NCBI RefSeq assembly: GCF_947539375.1
Contig: NZ_OX443569.1
Location: 744,001 to 808,000, forward strand
Direction: 5' to 3'
Origin: Lactobacillus isalae
GTDB taxonomy: Bacteria > Bacillota > Bacilli > Lactobacillales > Lactobacillaceae
DNA: 64,000 nucleotides
Below are positions 33,139 through 43,084 of the stretch, in pieces. Both the position numbers and the translations under genes were made by a program. How positions within the stretch are numbered: the stretch's first letter is position 1; every line of letters begins with the position of its first letter. The notes under the pieces are model-generated. The model was not told the DNA's origin and made no database searches. It saw only the letters and a list, made by a program, of their open reading frames with translations.

Positions 33139-33585
33139 TTAGTTGAGATAGTTGATTACTTCATCAAGATTATTATTCATTGTTGCTACCACATTTAAAC
33201 CTTTAGCTTGTTCTCTAAAGTCTTCGTTATATTGATCATCATTTTGACCAACACTAGTATTCAGTGAAATAACCTTGCCTTTAAAGGCTTGAACTTCTTG
33301 TAAAAAACTAATTACCGGCGTTGCCACTGCTGCACTCCAGTTAGGACCAGCAACAACAAGAGTGTCATACTGATCTAAATTTGGAATTTTTGATGTTAAA
33401 GTTGGAAAGTTCTTATCCTTTCTTTGCTTTTTAGCAACATCTGCAGTTTCAAACATATCATTTGGAAACGTATCGGCTGGAACTGTAATTTCAAAAATAT
33501 CACTATTAGTTTTCTCAGCTAGCTCTTGTACTAAATTCTTAGTTGAGCCACTTTGAGAGTAATATGCAATTAATGTTTTGCTCAT
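33139..33585 (-). CDS. Cytoplasmic flavodoxin, 148 aa
   Basis: The only one of the four flavodoxins in the island without a signal or anchor. The phosphate loop is TLIAYYSQSGSTKNLVQELA (residues 4-23) and the FMN-contacting loop is VVAGPNWSAAVATP. Length suits a single domain. It may serve cytoplasmic electron transfer or quinone-type reduction, the counterpart of the three extracytoplasmic paralogs. It has its own regulon promoter (33641-33707) and is the rightmost target in the main cluster. Confidence 0.9.
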   Translation of the reverse strand: MSKTLIAYYSQSGSTKNLVQELAEKTNSDIFEITVPADTFPNDMFETADVAKKQRKDKNFPTLTSKIPNLDQYDTLVVAGPNWSAAVATPVISFLQEVQAFKGKVISLNTSVGQNDDQYNEDFREQAKGLNVVATMNNNLDEVINYLN

Positions 33586-33688
33586 TATTTTTGTTCCTCG
33601 TTTTATCTTTAAAATAATATCAATTCAATTTACAAAAATAATATTACCCGCGATTGAAGATAATTAAAATTATCATCTTTTTATAGTA

Positions 33689-33707
33689 GTATTCATTTCA
33701 TCTATAG
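33689..33707 (-). promoter_or_regulatory. LysR-type dyad, promoter of the cytoplasmic flavodoxin
   Basis: Coding strand CTATAGATGAAATGAATAC, 14 bp, GATAATTTT, 19 bp, TAATAT at 33641-33646. Very like the dyad at 12169-12187. Confidence 0.84.
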
Positions 33708-33708
33708 T

Positions 33709-33753
33709 AAAAAAGTTCTGAGAAACTCTTAAGTGAGTAACTCAGAACTTTTT
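33709..33753 (-). terminator. Terminator of the 33752-34492 methyltransferase
   Basis: AAAAAAGTTCTGAG pairs with CTCAGAACTTTTT; it abuts the flavodoxin dyad. Confidence 0.85.
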
Positions 33754-34492
33754 ATTTTTTACATTTAAAGAACCACCGGGTAGGCTGTTCTTCTTTCATT
33801 TCTAAACTAAAGTCAGAGCCAACTTCAATCGAATTAAAGCCAGCTTCTTTCAATAATTGCTTAATAGTATCCAATTCATAAGCACGTTCATAATGTGTTT
33901 CAGACAAACGATTATACTCACCATTTGGCAAACGATTGAAAAACGTTAAATCATGAATTACGCCATGTTCAACGTCATCATCGGCATAGCTTTGCCACAT
34001 AAATGCCCGACTATGATCTTCATCCTGATAGTTATACATAAATCCTGGGTAAATATCATCCGTTTGATGTGGTGTAATCACATCAAATAAAAACACACCG
34101 TCATCCTTTAAGTGTTTAACTATTTCAGAAAATGTTTGCAATAAATCCTGTTCATCATCTAAATAGCAGAAAGAATCCGCATAGCATGTAATTGCATCAT
34201 ACTTTTCAAGAACACTTAAATCACGCATATCGACTTGAACTAATTGCAAGTCCACATTACTTTCATTTTGATGTTGATCTGCCAAGCTAAGCATTTCATC
34301 TGAAAAGTCGGCTACCGTAACATTCACTCCGTCTTTTGCAAGAAGGACAGCTAATCTTCCGCTCCCTCCTGCTAAGTCGAGTAATTTGCAATCTTGCTTT
34401 TCAAGATTAGCTAAGGTAAATTTTTCCCAACTTTTATACATATCAGAGTCAAATAATTGATCATACAATTGGGCAAAGGTTTGATAAATCAT
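33752..34492 (-). CDS. SAM-dependent class I methyltransferase (copy 1)
   Basis: A 246-residue methyltransferase. Motif I is CKLLDLAGGSGRLAVLLAKD (SAM binding), with VTVADFSDEMLSLA as motif II and YDAITCYADSFCYLDDE as motif IV. The protein begins MIYQTFAQLYDQLFDSDMYK, as does copy 2 at 49612-50352. The substrate is unknown. Family relatives in Firmicutes often sit near the ribosome-silencing genes, but not here. It is followed by the island on one side and by mntH-suf on the other, so it marks the right border of the island. Confidence 0.88.
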   Translation of the reverse strand: MIYQTFAQLYDQLFDSDMYKSWEKFTLANLEKQDCKLLDLAGGSGRLAVLLAKDGVNVTVADFSDEMLSLADQHQNESNVDLQLVQVDMRDLSVLEKYDAITCYADSFCYLDDEQDLLQTFSEIVKHLKDDGVFLFDVITPHQTDDIYPGFMYNYQDEDHSRAFMWQSYADDDVEHGVIHDLTFFNRLPNGEYNRLSETHYERAYELDTIKQLLKEAGFNSIEVGSDFSLEMKEEQPTRWFFKCKK

Positions 34493-34560
34493 ATTTCATA
34501 ATCCGATCTATTATTATTTTTATTCTCTTAATCTTAACCTAATTACCCAAAATATTAAAA

Positions 34561-36072
34561 CTATTTATTAGTACTTCTAATTTTTTTCATATCCCAACAA
34601 GTCCAAGCCATTAATAAAATAATTAATGCAATCACTATATATGCCAAGATAATCGCGTCTTGCTTAGGCATCATCTCAAATGAAACAAACGTTGCTGGTA
34701 AATTGTACAAGTTCAAGAAAATTAAAATAATTGAACTAATCCAGCCTAAAATAGACCATATTCTTCTATTTTTAAATTGCCCCATCATTCTTTTGTCATC
34801 AGTCATAATTAATAATGGAACAATTGAAAAAGGTACAGCAAAAGCTAAGAATACTTGTGAATTTTCTAACAGCATATTAAGTGCAAAGTGTTGCTGAGAA
34901 ATTGTGTCATTTGCTGTCATAACAACGCAAATGATAACTGGAATTACAGACAATAACCGCGTAAACAATCGTCTGGCCCAAAGTGGCATCTTCAAATGAA
35001 TAAAGCCCTCCATGACAATTTGACCAGTCAATGTTCCAGTAATTGTCGAATTCTGTCCTGATGCAAGAAGAGCAATTGCAAATAAAACAGATAAAATTCC
35101 AGTTTTAGCAACTGAGATTAGAATTGGATTACTCAACATTGCAGTATTGCTCAAGGCATCGTATAGGCCAAAAAATGAACTATCTTTAACTGCTCCGCTT
35201 TTAAAAACAGCAGCTCCCATTATTAATAAAAGCACGTTAACAAAGAATGCCAGAATGAGTTGAATATTTGAATCCCAAGTAGTAAAACAAACTGCATTTT
35301 GAACATCATTTATATCATCATGATTAATTTTTCTTGTTTGACAAATTGATGAATGCAGATAAAAATTGTGTGGCATAACTGTTGCCCCCATAATCCCTAA
35401 ACTACCTGTTAATGGTGAAAGTCCATTAACTACTGGATGTTGCGCAACTAGTTTAGGACTTGGAAAAATGGATAAAAAAATCTGATTCCAATTAGGCTCT
35501 GCTAACATAACTTGATAAGCAAAAAAAAGCAAGATCACCATTATTAGACAAGAAATTAAGGCCTCTATCTTTCTAAATCCAACTTTTGACAATAATAATA
35601 GTAGAAACACGTCTAAAATAGTGATAAATGTAGCCACAACTAGCGGAATTTTAAATAAAAGATTCAAAGCAATTGCGGCTCCAATAACTTCTGCAACGTC
35701 TGTCGCCATAATCGCCAATTCAATTACAATCCAAAGAATAAAACTTAATCTTTTACTGGTTCTAGCACGAATCGCTTGTGCTAAATCCATTTGCGTAACA
35801 ATTCCCAATTTTGCTGACATATATTGCAAAAGCATTGCCATTAAACTAGAGATTAAAATAGTGGAAATCAATAAAAAATTAAAGCTTTGTCCACCATTAA
35901 TTGAAGCAGCCCAGTTCCCTGGATCCATATAGCCAACAGCAACTAATGCACCAGGACCAGTATAGGCGAAAAGCATTCTAAAAAAATTCTTAGTCTTAGG
36001 GACTGCAATTGTACTGTTAATTTCAGCTAGCGATTTACCATTTGCGTATGAAATAAAACTATGATTTTCCAT
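34561..36072 (-). CDS. mntH: NRAMP-family Mn2+/Fe2+ importer
   Basis: A 503-residue divalent metal:proton symporter with 11-12 helices. The helix-1 metal site is MDPGNWAASINGG (DPGN motif) and the helix-6 motif is TVMPHNFYLHSS (MPH). These residues coordinate Mn2+ or Fe2+ in NRAMP structures. It starts 9 bp after the sufT stop with its own AGGAG, so it is cotranscribed as the last gene of the suf operon. This links metal import to Fe-S assembly. No Mn-responsive element is needed or seen directly in front of it. Confidence 0.93.
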   Translation of the reverse strand: MENHSFISYANGKSLAEINSTIAVPKTKNFFRMLFAYTGPGALVAVGYMDPGNWAASINGGQSFNFLLISTILISSLMAMLLQYMSAKLGIVTQMDLAQAIRARTSKRLSFILWIVIELAIMATDVAEVIGAAIALNLLFKIPLVVATFITILDVFLLLLLSKVGFRKIEALISCLIMVILLFFAYQVMLAEPNWNQIFLSIFPSPKLVAQHPVVNGLSPLTGSLGIMGATVMPHNFYLHSSICQTRKINHDDINDVQNAVCFTTWDSNIQLILAFFVNVLLLIMGAAVFKSGAVKDSSFFGLYDALSNTAMLSNPILISVAKTGILSVLFAIALLASGQNSTITGTLTGQIVMEGFIHLKMPLWARRLFTRLLSVIPVIICVVMTANDTISQQHFALNMLLENSQVFLAFAVPFSIVPLLIMTDDKRMMGQFKNRRIWSILGWISSIILIFLNLYNLPATFVSFEMMPKQDAIILAYIVIALIILLMAWTCWDMKKIRSTNK

Positions 36073-36081
36073 CAGTAACTC

Positions 36082-36405
36082 CTATCCATGAATTCCAAGT
36101 GTCATCCGAGCAATTCGTGACATCATACTTGGATTCCATTGCGGATACCAGACGACTTTAATCTGACAGTCATTTATATTTGCTACGCTTTTTGCTGCTT
36201 TAGTAATTGTATTATTAAGCCACTCACTTAGAGGACAGCCCATAATAGTAAGAGTCATTGTGATCTTACAAGTTTTATCAATTACTTCAATTCCATAAAT
36301 TAATCCCAAATCAACAATATCAACTTGCAATTCTGGATCAATCACATCTTTTAAAGCATCATAGACGGCTTTTTCTTGATCAGATAAATTTTCTACTTCT
36401 AACAT
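36082..36405 (-). CDS. sufT: SufT-like DUF59 (MIP18) Fe-S assembly factor
   Basis: A 107-residue DUF59 protein. The typical VIDPELQVDIVDLGLIYG and TLTIMGCPLSEWL motifs are both present, the latter with the conserved Cys. SufT proteins help Fe-S cluster maturation or delivery. Its ATG overlaps the sufB stop (TAATG), so translation is coupled. The C-terminus MSRIARMTLGIHG is also usual. Confidence 0.9.
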   Translation of the reverse strand: MLEVENLSDQEKAVYDALKDVIDPELQVDIVDLGLIYGIEVIDKTCKITMTLTIMGCPLSEWLNNTITKAAKSVANINDCQIKVVWYPQWNPSMMSRIARMTLGIHG

Positions 36406-37808
36406 TATCCAATTGACCCTTCCATTTGAAAGCTAATTAGCCGATTAAGCTCAACCGCATATTCCATCGGTAATTGCTTAGTGAAGGGTTCAACGAATCC
36501 CATAATAATCATCTCTGTTGCTTTTCTTTCAGGGATACCGCGACTTTCAAGATAGTACAATTGATCCTCAGAAATTTTGGAAACAGTAGCTTCGTGTTCC
36601 ATTGCTACATTCGAATTTTCAATTGCGTTAGTTGGAATCGTATCTGAAGATGACTGATCGTCCATGATAATTGTGTCACATTCAACATGAGCTTTTGATC
36701 CATCCGACTTTTTCGAAAACTTAACACTACCGCGATAATCTGTTGAGCCTCCGCCTTTAGCAATTGACTTTGAAACAATTGAACTAGAAGTATTCGGTGC
36801 ATTATGAAACATCCCTGCTCCCGAGTCCTGATGAATTCCATGATGTGCAACGGCAATTGAAAGCATAGTTCCACGTGCTCCCTCGCCGTTTAGGTATACA
36901 CTCGGATATTTCATGGTGACTTTAGCTCCTAAATTTCCGTCGACCCATTCCATCGTTGCATGTTTTTTAGCAACAGCTCTCTTAGTCTCTAGACTATAAA
37001 CATTATCAGACCAGTTTTGAATCGTAGTGTAGCGACAATATGCATTATCGAGGACATTTACCTCAACAACGGCCGCATGAAGAGAATCCGATAAATATTG
37101 CGGAGCCGTGCATCCTTCAACGTAGTCAAGATGTGCTCCTTCATCAACGATGATCAAAGTTCGTTCAAATTGACCTGAATTTTCTGCATTTAATCTAAAA
37201 TAAGCTTGAACTGGAGTCGGAACTTGAACACCCTTTGGTACGTAAATAAACGTACCGCCTGACCATACAGCACAATTTAAAGCAGAGAATTTATTTGAAT
37301 CAATTGGAACTAATTTACCAAAGTATTTCTTAAACAAGTCAGGATATTTCTGCAAAGCAGTGTCAGTATCAGTGAAAATAATCCCTAATTTATCAAATTG
37401 CTCTTTCATTTTGTGATAAACCATTTCTGACTCATATTGAGCAGCTGATCCAGCTAAATATTTACGTTCTGCTTGCGGAACTCCCAGCCTTTCAAATGTA
37501 TCTTTAATATCTTGCGGTACGTCTTTCCAGTCACGGTATTTTTTATCAGTCATTTTTTGATAATAAAGCATATCATCTAAATCAAGACCTGAAAGATCAG
37601 GACCAAAGCTTGGCATTGGCATTTTTTTGTAAATATTAAAGGCTTTTAACCGGTAATCTAGCATCCATTTCGGCTCGTGTTTTTCAGCCGAAATTTGCCG
37701 AACTACTTCTTCAGTTAGTCCACGGCCTGTTGAAAATTTTGGTTTTACATCATCATGAAAGCCAAACTGATAATCTTCGTCTTTAACTATATCCTCTGCT
37801 TTAGTCAT
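36405..37808 (-). CDS. sufB: Fe-S scaffold protein SufB
   Basis: A 467-residue SufB, the scaffold core of the SUF complex that builds Fe-S clusters together with SufC and SufD. It contains the family stretch [20 protein letters not shown] and, near the end, [20 protein letters not shown] then FVEPF. The ATG at 37808 follows AAGGAAG; an in-frame start at 37832 lies within sufU and lacks such a site. It overlaps the end of sufU by 8 bp. Confidence 0.95.
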   Translation of the reverse strand: MTKAEDIVKDEDYQFGFHDDVKPKFSTGRGLTEEVVRQISAEKHEPKWMLDYRLKAFNIYKKMPMPSFGPDLSGLDLDDMLYYQKMTDKKYRDWKDVPQDIKDTFERLGVPQAERKYLAGSAAQYESEMVYHKMKEQFDKLGIIFTDTDTALQKYPDLFKKYFGKLVPIDSNKFSALNCAVWSGGTFIYVPKGVQVPTPVQAYFRLNAENSGQFERTLIIVDEGAHLDYVEGCTAPQYLSDSLHAAVVEVNVLDNAYCRYTTIQNWSDNVYSLETKRAVAKKHATMEWVDGNLGAKVTMKYPSVYLNGEGARGTMLSIAVAHHGIHQDSGAGMFHNAPNTSSSIVSKSIAKGGGSTDYRGSVKFSKKSDGSKAHVECDTIIMDDQSSSDTIPTNAIENSNVAMEHEATVSKISEDQLYYLESRGIPERKATEMIIMGFVEPFTKQLPMEYAVELNRLISFQMEGSIG

Positions 37809-38259
37809 TTTCTTCTTCCTTTTCTTTACCAAGTAATGCTCGGTCCAATCCCCACCAAGCTAAGGTAGCGCACTTAATTCTTGCAGGAAATTCCATAATA
37901 TTTACTAATACCTGAGCATCTCCTAACGATTGCAAATCTTGCTCTTTGTGCTGCTTTCCAGCTGCTAGATCAGAAAATATTTTTGAAAATTCAAGCGCTT
38001 CTTCAATATTTTTCCTCTTCACTAATTGAGTCATCATACTAGCAGAAGCCTTACTAATGGTGCATCCTTCTCCATCAAAAGCAATCTCTTTGATTTGATC
38101 ATTTTCAACGAAAATCGTTAAATGAATTCTATCGCCGCAAGTAGGATTATAAACTGTAGTCTCATTAGTAAGAACTGCCAATTTACCAAAGTTGCGTGGC
38201 ATTTGTGCATGATCTAAAATTACAGCCTTGTATAAACTTCTTAACTTATCTAAACTCAC
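37801..38259 (-). CDS. sufU: SufU Fe-S assembly sulfurtransferase
   Basis: A 152-residue SufU. In Firmicutes it is a zinc protein that takes sulfur from SufS. The metal ligands are visible: Cys41 ([10 protein letters not shown]), Cys66 ([14 protein letters not shown]) and Cys130 ([12 protein letters not shown]), plus the Asp of GD at 43. Its start overlaps sufS by 14 bp and its end overlaps sufB. It acts in the cytoplasm as SufS partner. Confidence 0.94.
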   Translation of the reverse strand: MSLDKLRSLYKAVILDHAQMPRNFGKLAVLTNETTVYNPTCGDRIHLTIFVENDQIKEIAFDGEGCTISKASASMMTQLVKRKNIEEALEFSKIFSDLAAGKQHKEQDLQSLGDAQVLVNIMEFPARIKCATLAWWGLDRALLGKEKEEEND

Positions 38260-39484
38260 TGAAAAACTCCTTTACTTCTTGAAGCGAGCTCACTAATTTA
38301 TTAATATCATCTTTGCTATTGTAAATAGACAAGCTAGCGCGTACAGTTGATTCAGTTTGTAGACTCTCCATTAAAGGTTGGGCACAATGATGCCCCGCCC
38401 TAACTTCGATTCCATCTAAGTCCAGAGCTGTTGCCAAATCATGAGGATGAATGTCCTTCAAATTAAAAGACAAGACGCCAGTTCGATTACGATTCTCCTT
38501 TGGACCATAGAGTGTTAAGCCAGAAATTTTTGATAATTTTTCTAAAGCATAAGTAGTTAGCTCTGTCTCATGTTTTTGAATGAACTTTAAATCTAATGAA
38601 TTTAAATAATTAATTGCAGCTGCTAACCCAATTGCTCCAGAAATATTTGGTGTTCCAGCTTCAAATTTTTGTGGTATTTCTGCCCAGCTTGCTCCTTTTC
38701 TAGTTACATTGGCAATCATTTCTCCGCCAAAGCGATAAGGTAGCATCTCATTTAAAAGACTTTTTTTGCCATATAAAACTCCAATTCCTGTTGGAGCAAA
38801 CATTTTATGACCCGAAAATGCATAAAAATCTGCATCTAAATCATTCACATTAACCGAAAAATGACCAACTGCTTGTGCACCATCAATTACGACAACTGCG
38901 CCTTTTTCATGGGCTAGTTTTATTACTTTTTTAACTGGATTAATTGTTCCTAAAACATTACTCACATGAGTTAAAGCTACAATTTTAGTTTTCGAGCTAA
39001 TTTTAGTTTCTAAATCCTCAAGATCTAAATGACCATTCTTAGTTATTTCAATAAACTTTAGCTGTGCTCCTTTTCTTTTGGCTAATTGCTGCCAAGGCAA
39101 TAAATTACTATGATGCTCCATAATTGAAACAACTATTTCGTCTCCTGCACTAATGTTCTGTTCACCAAAACTTGTAGCAATTAAGTTCAAACTATCAGTA
39201 CATCCACTGGTAAAAATCACTTCTTTATCGCTATTTGCTCCAATAAAGTCAGCTACTTTTTGCCGACTTTTTTCATAAAGATCAGTTGCTCTTAAGCCTA
39301 AAGTATGAACACCGCGATGAACATTGGCTCGATTCATTTCAGTAAAGTTTCTTATCTTTTCTTCAACAGATATTGGCATTTGACTAGTTGCAGCATTATC
39401 CAAATAAACTATTTGTTCATCATTGATCTTTTTATTAATAACTGGAAAATCAGCTTTAATTTTCTTTACGTTTAGTTTGTCCAT
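38246..39484 (-). CDS. sufS: Cysteine desulfurase SufS
   Basis: A 412-residue PLP enzyme that removes sulfur from cysteine for Fe-S assembly. The PLP Lys is in YAFSGHKMFAPTGIGVLYG, the cofactor His in IMEHHSNLLPWQ, the cofactor Asp in VIDGAQAVGH, and the persulfide Cys in VRAGHHCAQPLM. Group II desulfurase by length and loop. Start overlaps sufD by 29 bp. Confidence 0.95.
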   Translation of the reverse strand: MDKLNVKKIKADFPVINKKINDEQIVYLDNAATSQMPISVEEKIRNFTEMNRANVHRGVHTLGLRATDLYEKSRQKVADFIGANSDKEVIFTSGCTDSLNLIATSFGEQNISAGDEIVVSIMEHHSNLLPWQQLAKRKGAQLKFIEITKNGHLDLEDLETKISSKTKIVALTHVSNVLGTINPVKKVIKLAHEKGAVVVIDGAQAVGHFSVNVNDLDADFYAFSGHKMFAPTGIGVLYGKKSLLNEMLPYRFGGEMIANVTRKGASWAEIPQKFEAGTPNISGAIGLAAAINYLNSLDLKFIQKHETELTTYALEKLSKISGLTLYGPKENRNRTGVLSFNLKDIHPHDLATALDLDGIEVRAGHHCAQPLMESLQTESTVRASLSIYNSKDDINKLVSSLQEVKEFFSEFR

Positions 39485-40670
39485 CGATTAACTTTCTCTC
39501 TAAGATATCAATCATTTTTTGTCGAACGTCTTTATCTGGAATTGCATCTAAAACTGCGCCGAGAAAGCCGCGAATAACTAATCTTTGAGCTTGATTATAA
39601 GGAATTCCGCGACTCATCAAATAGTTCATTTGAATCTTATCAACCGGGCCAACACTAGCCGCATGAGCAGCGATAACATCATTTTCATCAATTAAAAGCA
39701 GTGGATTTGCATCCCCGTGCGCTTCATCAGACATCATCAATACACGATTTTGTTGATCCGCTTTTGAGCCATGTGCCCCGTGAACGATTTGACCAATTCC
39801 ATTAAAAATTAAGCGAGAATTTTCTAATAAAACTCCTCGTTGATTAATTAAGCCGATTGAATGAGGTCCTCGATTAGTCACACGATTGTTGATACCAACT
39901 TTTTGATCACCAGTTGTAACAGCTATCGCCTTTGAATCAGCAAAACTACCTTCTCCAATTAACTCTGAATCGAGATCACCAATTGTGTTTGAATCATTCA
40001 TGAATGCAATCGCCCATTCAACATGCGCATCCTTTTCAATTTTTGCCCGACGATTAAAGTAAAGGTGCGTTTTTTGACCAAGTTCATCAAGCGAAGAAAA
40101 TTCAACATGGCTACCAGGACGAGCAAGAATTTCAACCATTAAGTTAGCTGATTGGACTTGCTGTCCTTTATTCTGAATTTCTTCTAAGAATTTCACCTTG
40201 CTGTTATTATCAGCCACAATTAAGATATGTGAAATATACGGATCTTGAGTTGGGCTTAAGGAAATAGTAATCGGTTCATCTAAAGTAGTATTTTTAGGAA
40301 TATAAAGAAATAGACCAGAATTTAAGTAGGCATAATGATAAGCAGTTAACTTATCTTCACCTTGTTCAATTACAGAAGCTAATGACAGTTGAACTAGATC
40401 AGGATAGTTCTGACTTGCAGTAAAAAGATCTGTTAGAATTATGCCCTTCTTTTCTAAATCTTTTTGAGCTGACTTTAAAGTAAAATCAGCCTGATTACGC
40501 CAAGAGAAATCTTCTTTTTTAATTAGTGGCCAATCTTGATAAGAAAAACGTTGCATTTTAGGATATCGCAAGTCATTTATTTTTTTGAAAGCCTCAACCC
40601 GTAAATTAGTTAACCACGAAGGTTCATTATTTTTATAAGAGAAATTAAGTAAATTTTCTTTACTTAGCAT
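39456..40670 (-). CDS. sufD: SufD component of the SUF Fe-S complex
   Basis: A 404-residue SufD, paralog of SufB, with the beta-helix core (GQKTHLYFNRRAKIEKDAHV) and the conserved C-terminal YLMSRGIPYNQAQRLVIRGF. It forms the SufBC2D complex. The start has GGAGG 5 bp upstream, 9 bp after the sufC stop. It overlaps sufS, so all five genes form one tight operon. Confidence 0.94.
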   Translation of the reverse strand: MLSKENLLNFSYKNNEPSWLTNLRVEAFKKINDLRYPKMQRFSYQDWPLIKKEDFSWRNQADFTLKSAQKDLEKKGIILTDLFTASQNYPDLVQLSLASVIEQGEDKLTAYHYAYLNSGLFLYIPKNTTLDEPITISLSPTQDPYISHILIVADNNSKVKFLEEIQNKGQQVQSANLMVEILARPGSHVEFSSLDELGQKTHLYFNRRAKIEKDAHVEWAIAFMNDSNTIGDLDSELIGEGSFADSKAIAVTTGDQKVGINNRVTNRGPHSIGLINQRGVLLENSRLIFNGIGQIVHGAHGSKADQQNRVLMMSDEAHGDANPLLLIDENDVIAAHAASVGPVDKIQMNYLMSRGIPYNQAQRLVIRGFLGAVLDAIPDKDVRQKMIDILERKLIDGQTKRKEN

Positions 40671-40679
40671 ATGAGCCTC

Positions 40680-41474
40680 CTAATTTTCATCAACTAGTTT
40701 AATATCTAAGCCAAGCTCATCTCGTAAGCCAGCATAACCTTCTTTTTCAAGCTTCTTAGCTAGATCAGGACCGCCGTCTTTTACAACCCGTCCATCCATC
40801 ATTACATGAACTACATCTGGAACAATATAATCAAGCAAGCGTTGATAGTGCGTAATCATTAAGGCTCCAAAACTGTCTCCTCTCATGGCATTAACTCCAC
40901 GTGATACTACTCTTAAAGCATCAATATCAAGGCCTGAATCAATTTCATCCAAAATACCAAAGCTTGGCTTAATCATTAACATCTGCAAGATCTCATTGCG
41001 CTTCTTTTCTCCACCCGAAAAGCCTTCATTTAGATAGCGCTCAGTCATTGCTTCTTTCATATCCAATAGATCAAGATTTTTATCTAGTTCATTTAAGAAA
41101 ATCATTACTGGAATTGGGTTATCTTTTGGACGACGTGCATTAATTGCAGCTCGTAAAAACTCAGCATTGGTTACCCCTGGAACTTCAGCTGGATACTGCA
41201 TTGCTAGAAACAGCCCTTTTCTAGCCCGCTCATCAACTGGCATATCAATAATGCTTTCATCATTTAATAAAATGTCCCCTTGAGTTATGTGGTAACGCGG
41301 ATTTCCCATAATTGTTTCAGACAAGGTAGATTTACCTGTTCCATTTGGTCCCATAATTGCATGAATTTCACCAGTCTTAAGAGTTAAATTCACACCTTTC
41401 AAAATCTTTTTTCTAGCTTTTCTATCCTTATCTTCAACTTCAACATGTAAATCTTTAATTTCTAGAGTAGCCAT
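40680..41474 (-). CDS. sufC: SufC ATPase of the SUF Fe-S complex
   Basis: A 264-residue ABC-type ATPase, first gene of the operon. Walker A is GPNGTGKSTL, the signature is LNEGFSGGEKKRNEIL, Walker B ends PSFGILDEIDSGLD and the switch His is in LMITHYQRLLDY. It powers conformational change in SufB/SufD. The upstream gap (41475-41675) holds the operon promoter region. Confidence 0.96.
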   Translation of the reverse strand: MATLEIKDLHVEVEDKDRKARKKILKGVNLTLKTGEIHAIMGPNGTGKSTLSETIMGNPRYHITQGDILLNDESIIDMPVDERARKGLFLAMQYPAEVPGVTNAEFLRAAINARRPKDNPIPVMIFLNELDKNLDLLDMKEAMTERYLNEGFSGGEKKRNEILQMLMIKPSFGILDEIDSGLDIDALRVVSRGVNAMRGDSFGALMITHYQRLLDYIVPDVVHVMMDGRVVKDGGPDLAKKLEKEGYAGLRDELGLDIKLVDEN

Positions 41475-41512
41475 TTAGATCCTCACTTTTATTCGTTATT
41501 CTATATTTAGTG

Positions 41513-41543
41513 CTATATATCATTGTCTATACACAATATATAG
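41513..41543. promoter_or_regulatory. Imperfect dyad upstream of sufC
   Basis: CTATATAT-catTGT and ACA-ATATATAG arms form a 31-bp imperfect palindrome (right arm lacks three bases), 39 bp before the sufC start. It may be an operator or just AT-rich promoter sequence. I cannot assign a regulator. Confidence 0.3.
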
Positions 41544-41642
41544 ATAATATAAACCTATTAAAACTATAATTTCAGTCTTGACTTTTAATAATCAATTTTA
41601 AGTCTTACTACAATAGGCCTAATCGTTATTTATTTTTAACAA

Positions 41643-41672
41643 AAAAGTCTGCTGATTAATCAGCAGACTTTT
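41643..41672. terminator. Terminator of brnQ
   Basis: AAAAGTCTGCTGATT pairs perfectly with AATCAGCAGACTTTT; a 30-bp palindrome, usable in both directions. Confidence 0.9.
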
Positions 41673-41675
41673 ATA

Positions 41676-43055
41676 TTAATCTTCTTCTAATGAGGAAGTT
41701 ACTTTTTTATTTTTTACAAAATGTACCATCAATCCAATTGCTAAACCAAGTAGAGCTGGAACAAGCCAAGATAATCCCATATTAGCTAGGGGCAAATGAT
41801 TTCTTAATGAAGCAACTGCTAAACCAAATGAACTCTGACTAACAACATTTGGAAAGGCTACTACCATGTCTCCTAAAGCTGGAACAACTGTAAAGACAAT
41901 TACAAATAAGTAAACAACGCCATCCGTCTTAAACAATGGTGAGCAAACAGATAATACGATTAATACCATTGATAAAGGATATAAGAACATTAGCATTGGT
42001 GTTGACCAAGCAATGATCGTATCTAATCCAAAGTTAGCAGCTAAGAACGAAGCTAAGCAACTAAGTGCTAACCAAGCATGATAGCTAACTTGTGGGAAGT
42101 GCTTATGGAAGTCTTGCGCAAAGGCAGCAACTAAACCAACAGCAGTGGTTAAACAAGTAACAGTTAACAAGAATGCAAGCAATGCTTGACCAAACACACC
42201 ACCGTAAACATTAACAATTTGATTAAATGCAACCCCACCGTTATCTGAAACTTTAAAACGACCTAAGGACATTGCACCCATTAAGATCAATAATAAATAG
42301 ATAAAACCGATAGCTAATACAGCTAATAAGCCAGATTTAGCAACAACTTTTGAAACACTTTTTGCACTCTTTTGTCCCATACCACGAACTGCTGTAACAA
42401 CAGTCACCCCAAAAGCTAATCCGGCCAAGGCATCCATTGTGTTGTAGCCTTCTAAGAAACCGTTAACTAAAGCGCCATGCTTGTAAGCTGAAGTAACAGC
42501 CGCAGTTTGAGGATTACCTAAAGGACGAGCAAATGCCACAACGAAGACTAAGAACAATAGAGCTAAAAATAGTGGATTTAATACTTTACCAACATTAGAC
42601 AAGATATTGTTTTGATGGTAAGAAAAAGCAAAAGCTGCTAAGAAGAACAAGGCAGAAAAGATTAGTAATGCTGGTCCTTGCACGTTTTTAGGAACAAATG
42701 GCGCAATTCCAACTGTAAATGAAACTGTTGCTGTTCTTGGTGTACCAAATAAAGGACCGATTGTTGCATGGATCAAAACCATAAAGACTACTGCAAAGGT
42801 GGCACCTAAAGGTTTTCCAATATCGTAAACACCATCAGCGTGAGTAATTGCTACAGCTAAAACTGATAGTAAAGGCAGTAACACACCTGTAATTAAAAAT
42901 CCAACTGCTGCTGTTCCCCAATTTGATCCAGCTAATTGCCCCAAATGTAATGGAAAAATTAAGTTACCGGCTCCAAAGAATAAACCAAATAGCAAAGAAG
43001 CAACTACTAAATAATCCTTCCATGTTAATTTACGCGATGTATGTTCTGTCATCAT
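41676..43055 (-). CDS. brnQ: Branched-chain amino acid:cation symporter BrnQ
   Basis: A 459-residue LIVCS-family transporter with about 12 helices, importing Ile, Leu and Val. The N-terminal family stretch LLFGLFFGAGNLIFPLHLGQ is clear, as is FLEGYNTMDALAGLAFGVTV. I chose the ATG at 43055, 8 bp after GGAGG (43064-43068); an in-frame start at 43070 has none. It is controlled by the T-box leader directly upstream, which has an Ile specifier by my reading. The gene is monocistronic. Confidence 0.94.
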   Translation of the reverse strand: MMTEHTSRKLTWKDYLVVASLLFGLFFGAGNLIFPLHLGQLAGSNWGTAAVGFLITGVLLPLLSVLAVAITHADGVYDIGKPLGATFAVVFMVLIHATIGPLFGTPRTATVSFTVGIAPFVPKNVQGPALLIFSALFFLAAFAFSYHQNNILSNVGKVLNPLFLALLFLVFVVAFARPLGNPQTAAVTSAYKHGALVNGFLEGYNTMDALAGLAFGVTVVTAVRGMGQKSAKSVSKVVAKSGLLAVLAIGFIYLLLILMGAMSLGRFKVSDNGGVAFNQIVNVYGGVFGQALLAFLLTVTCLTTAVGLVAAFAQDFHKHFPQVSYHAWLALSCLASFLAANFGLDTIIAWSTPMLMFLYPLSMVLIVLSVCSPLFKTDGVVYLFVIVFTVVPALGDMVVAFPNVVSQSSFGLAVASLRNHLPLANMGLSWLVPALLGLAIGLMVHFVKNKKVTSSLEED

Positions 43056-43084
43056 ATTCTTTCCCTCCAAAAAAATATCCCTGA

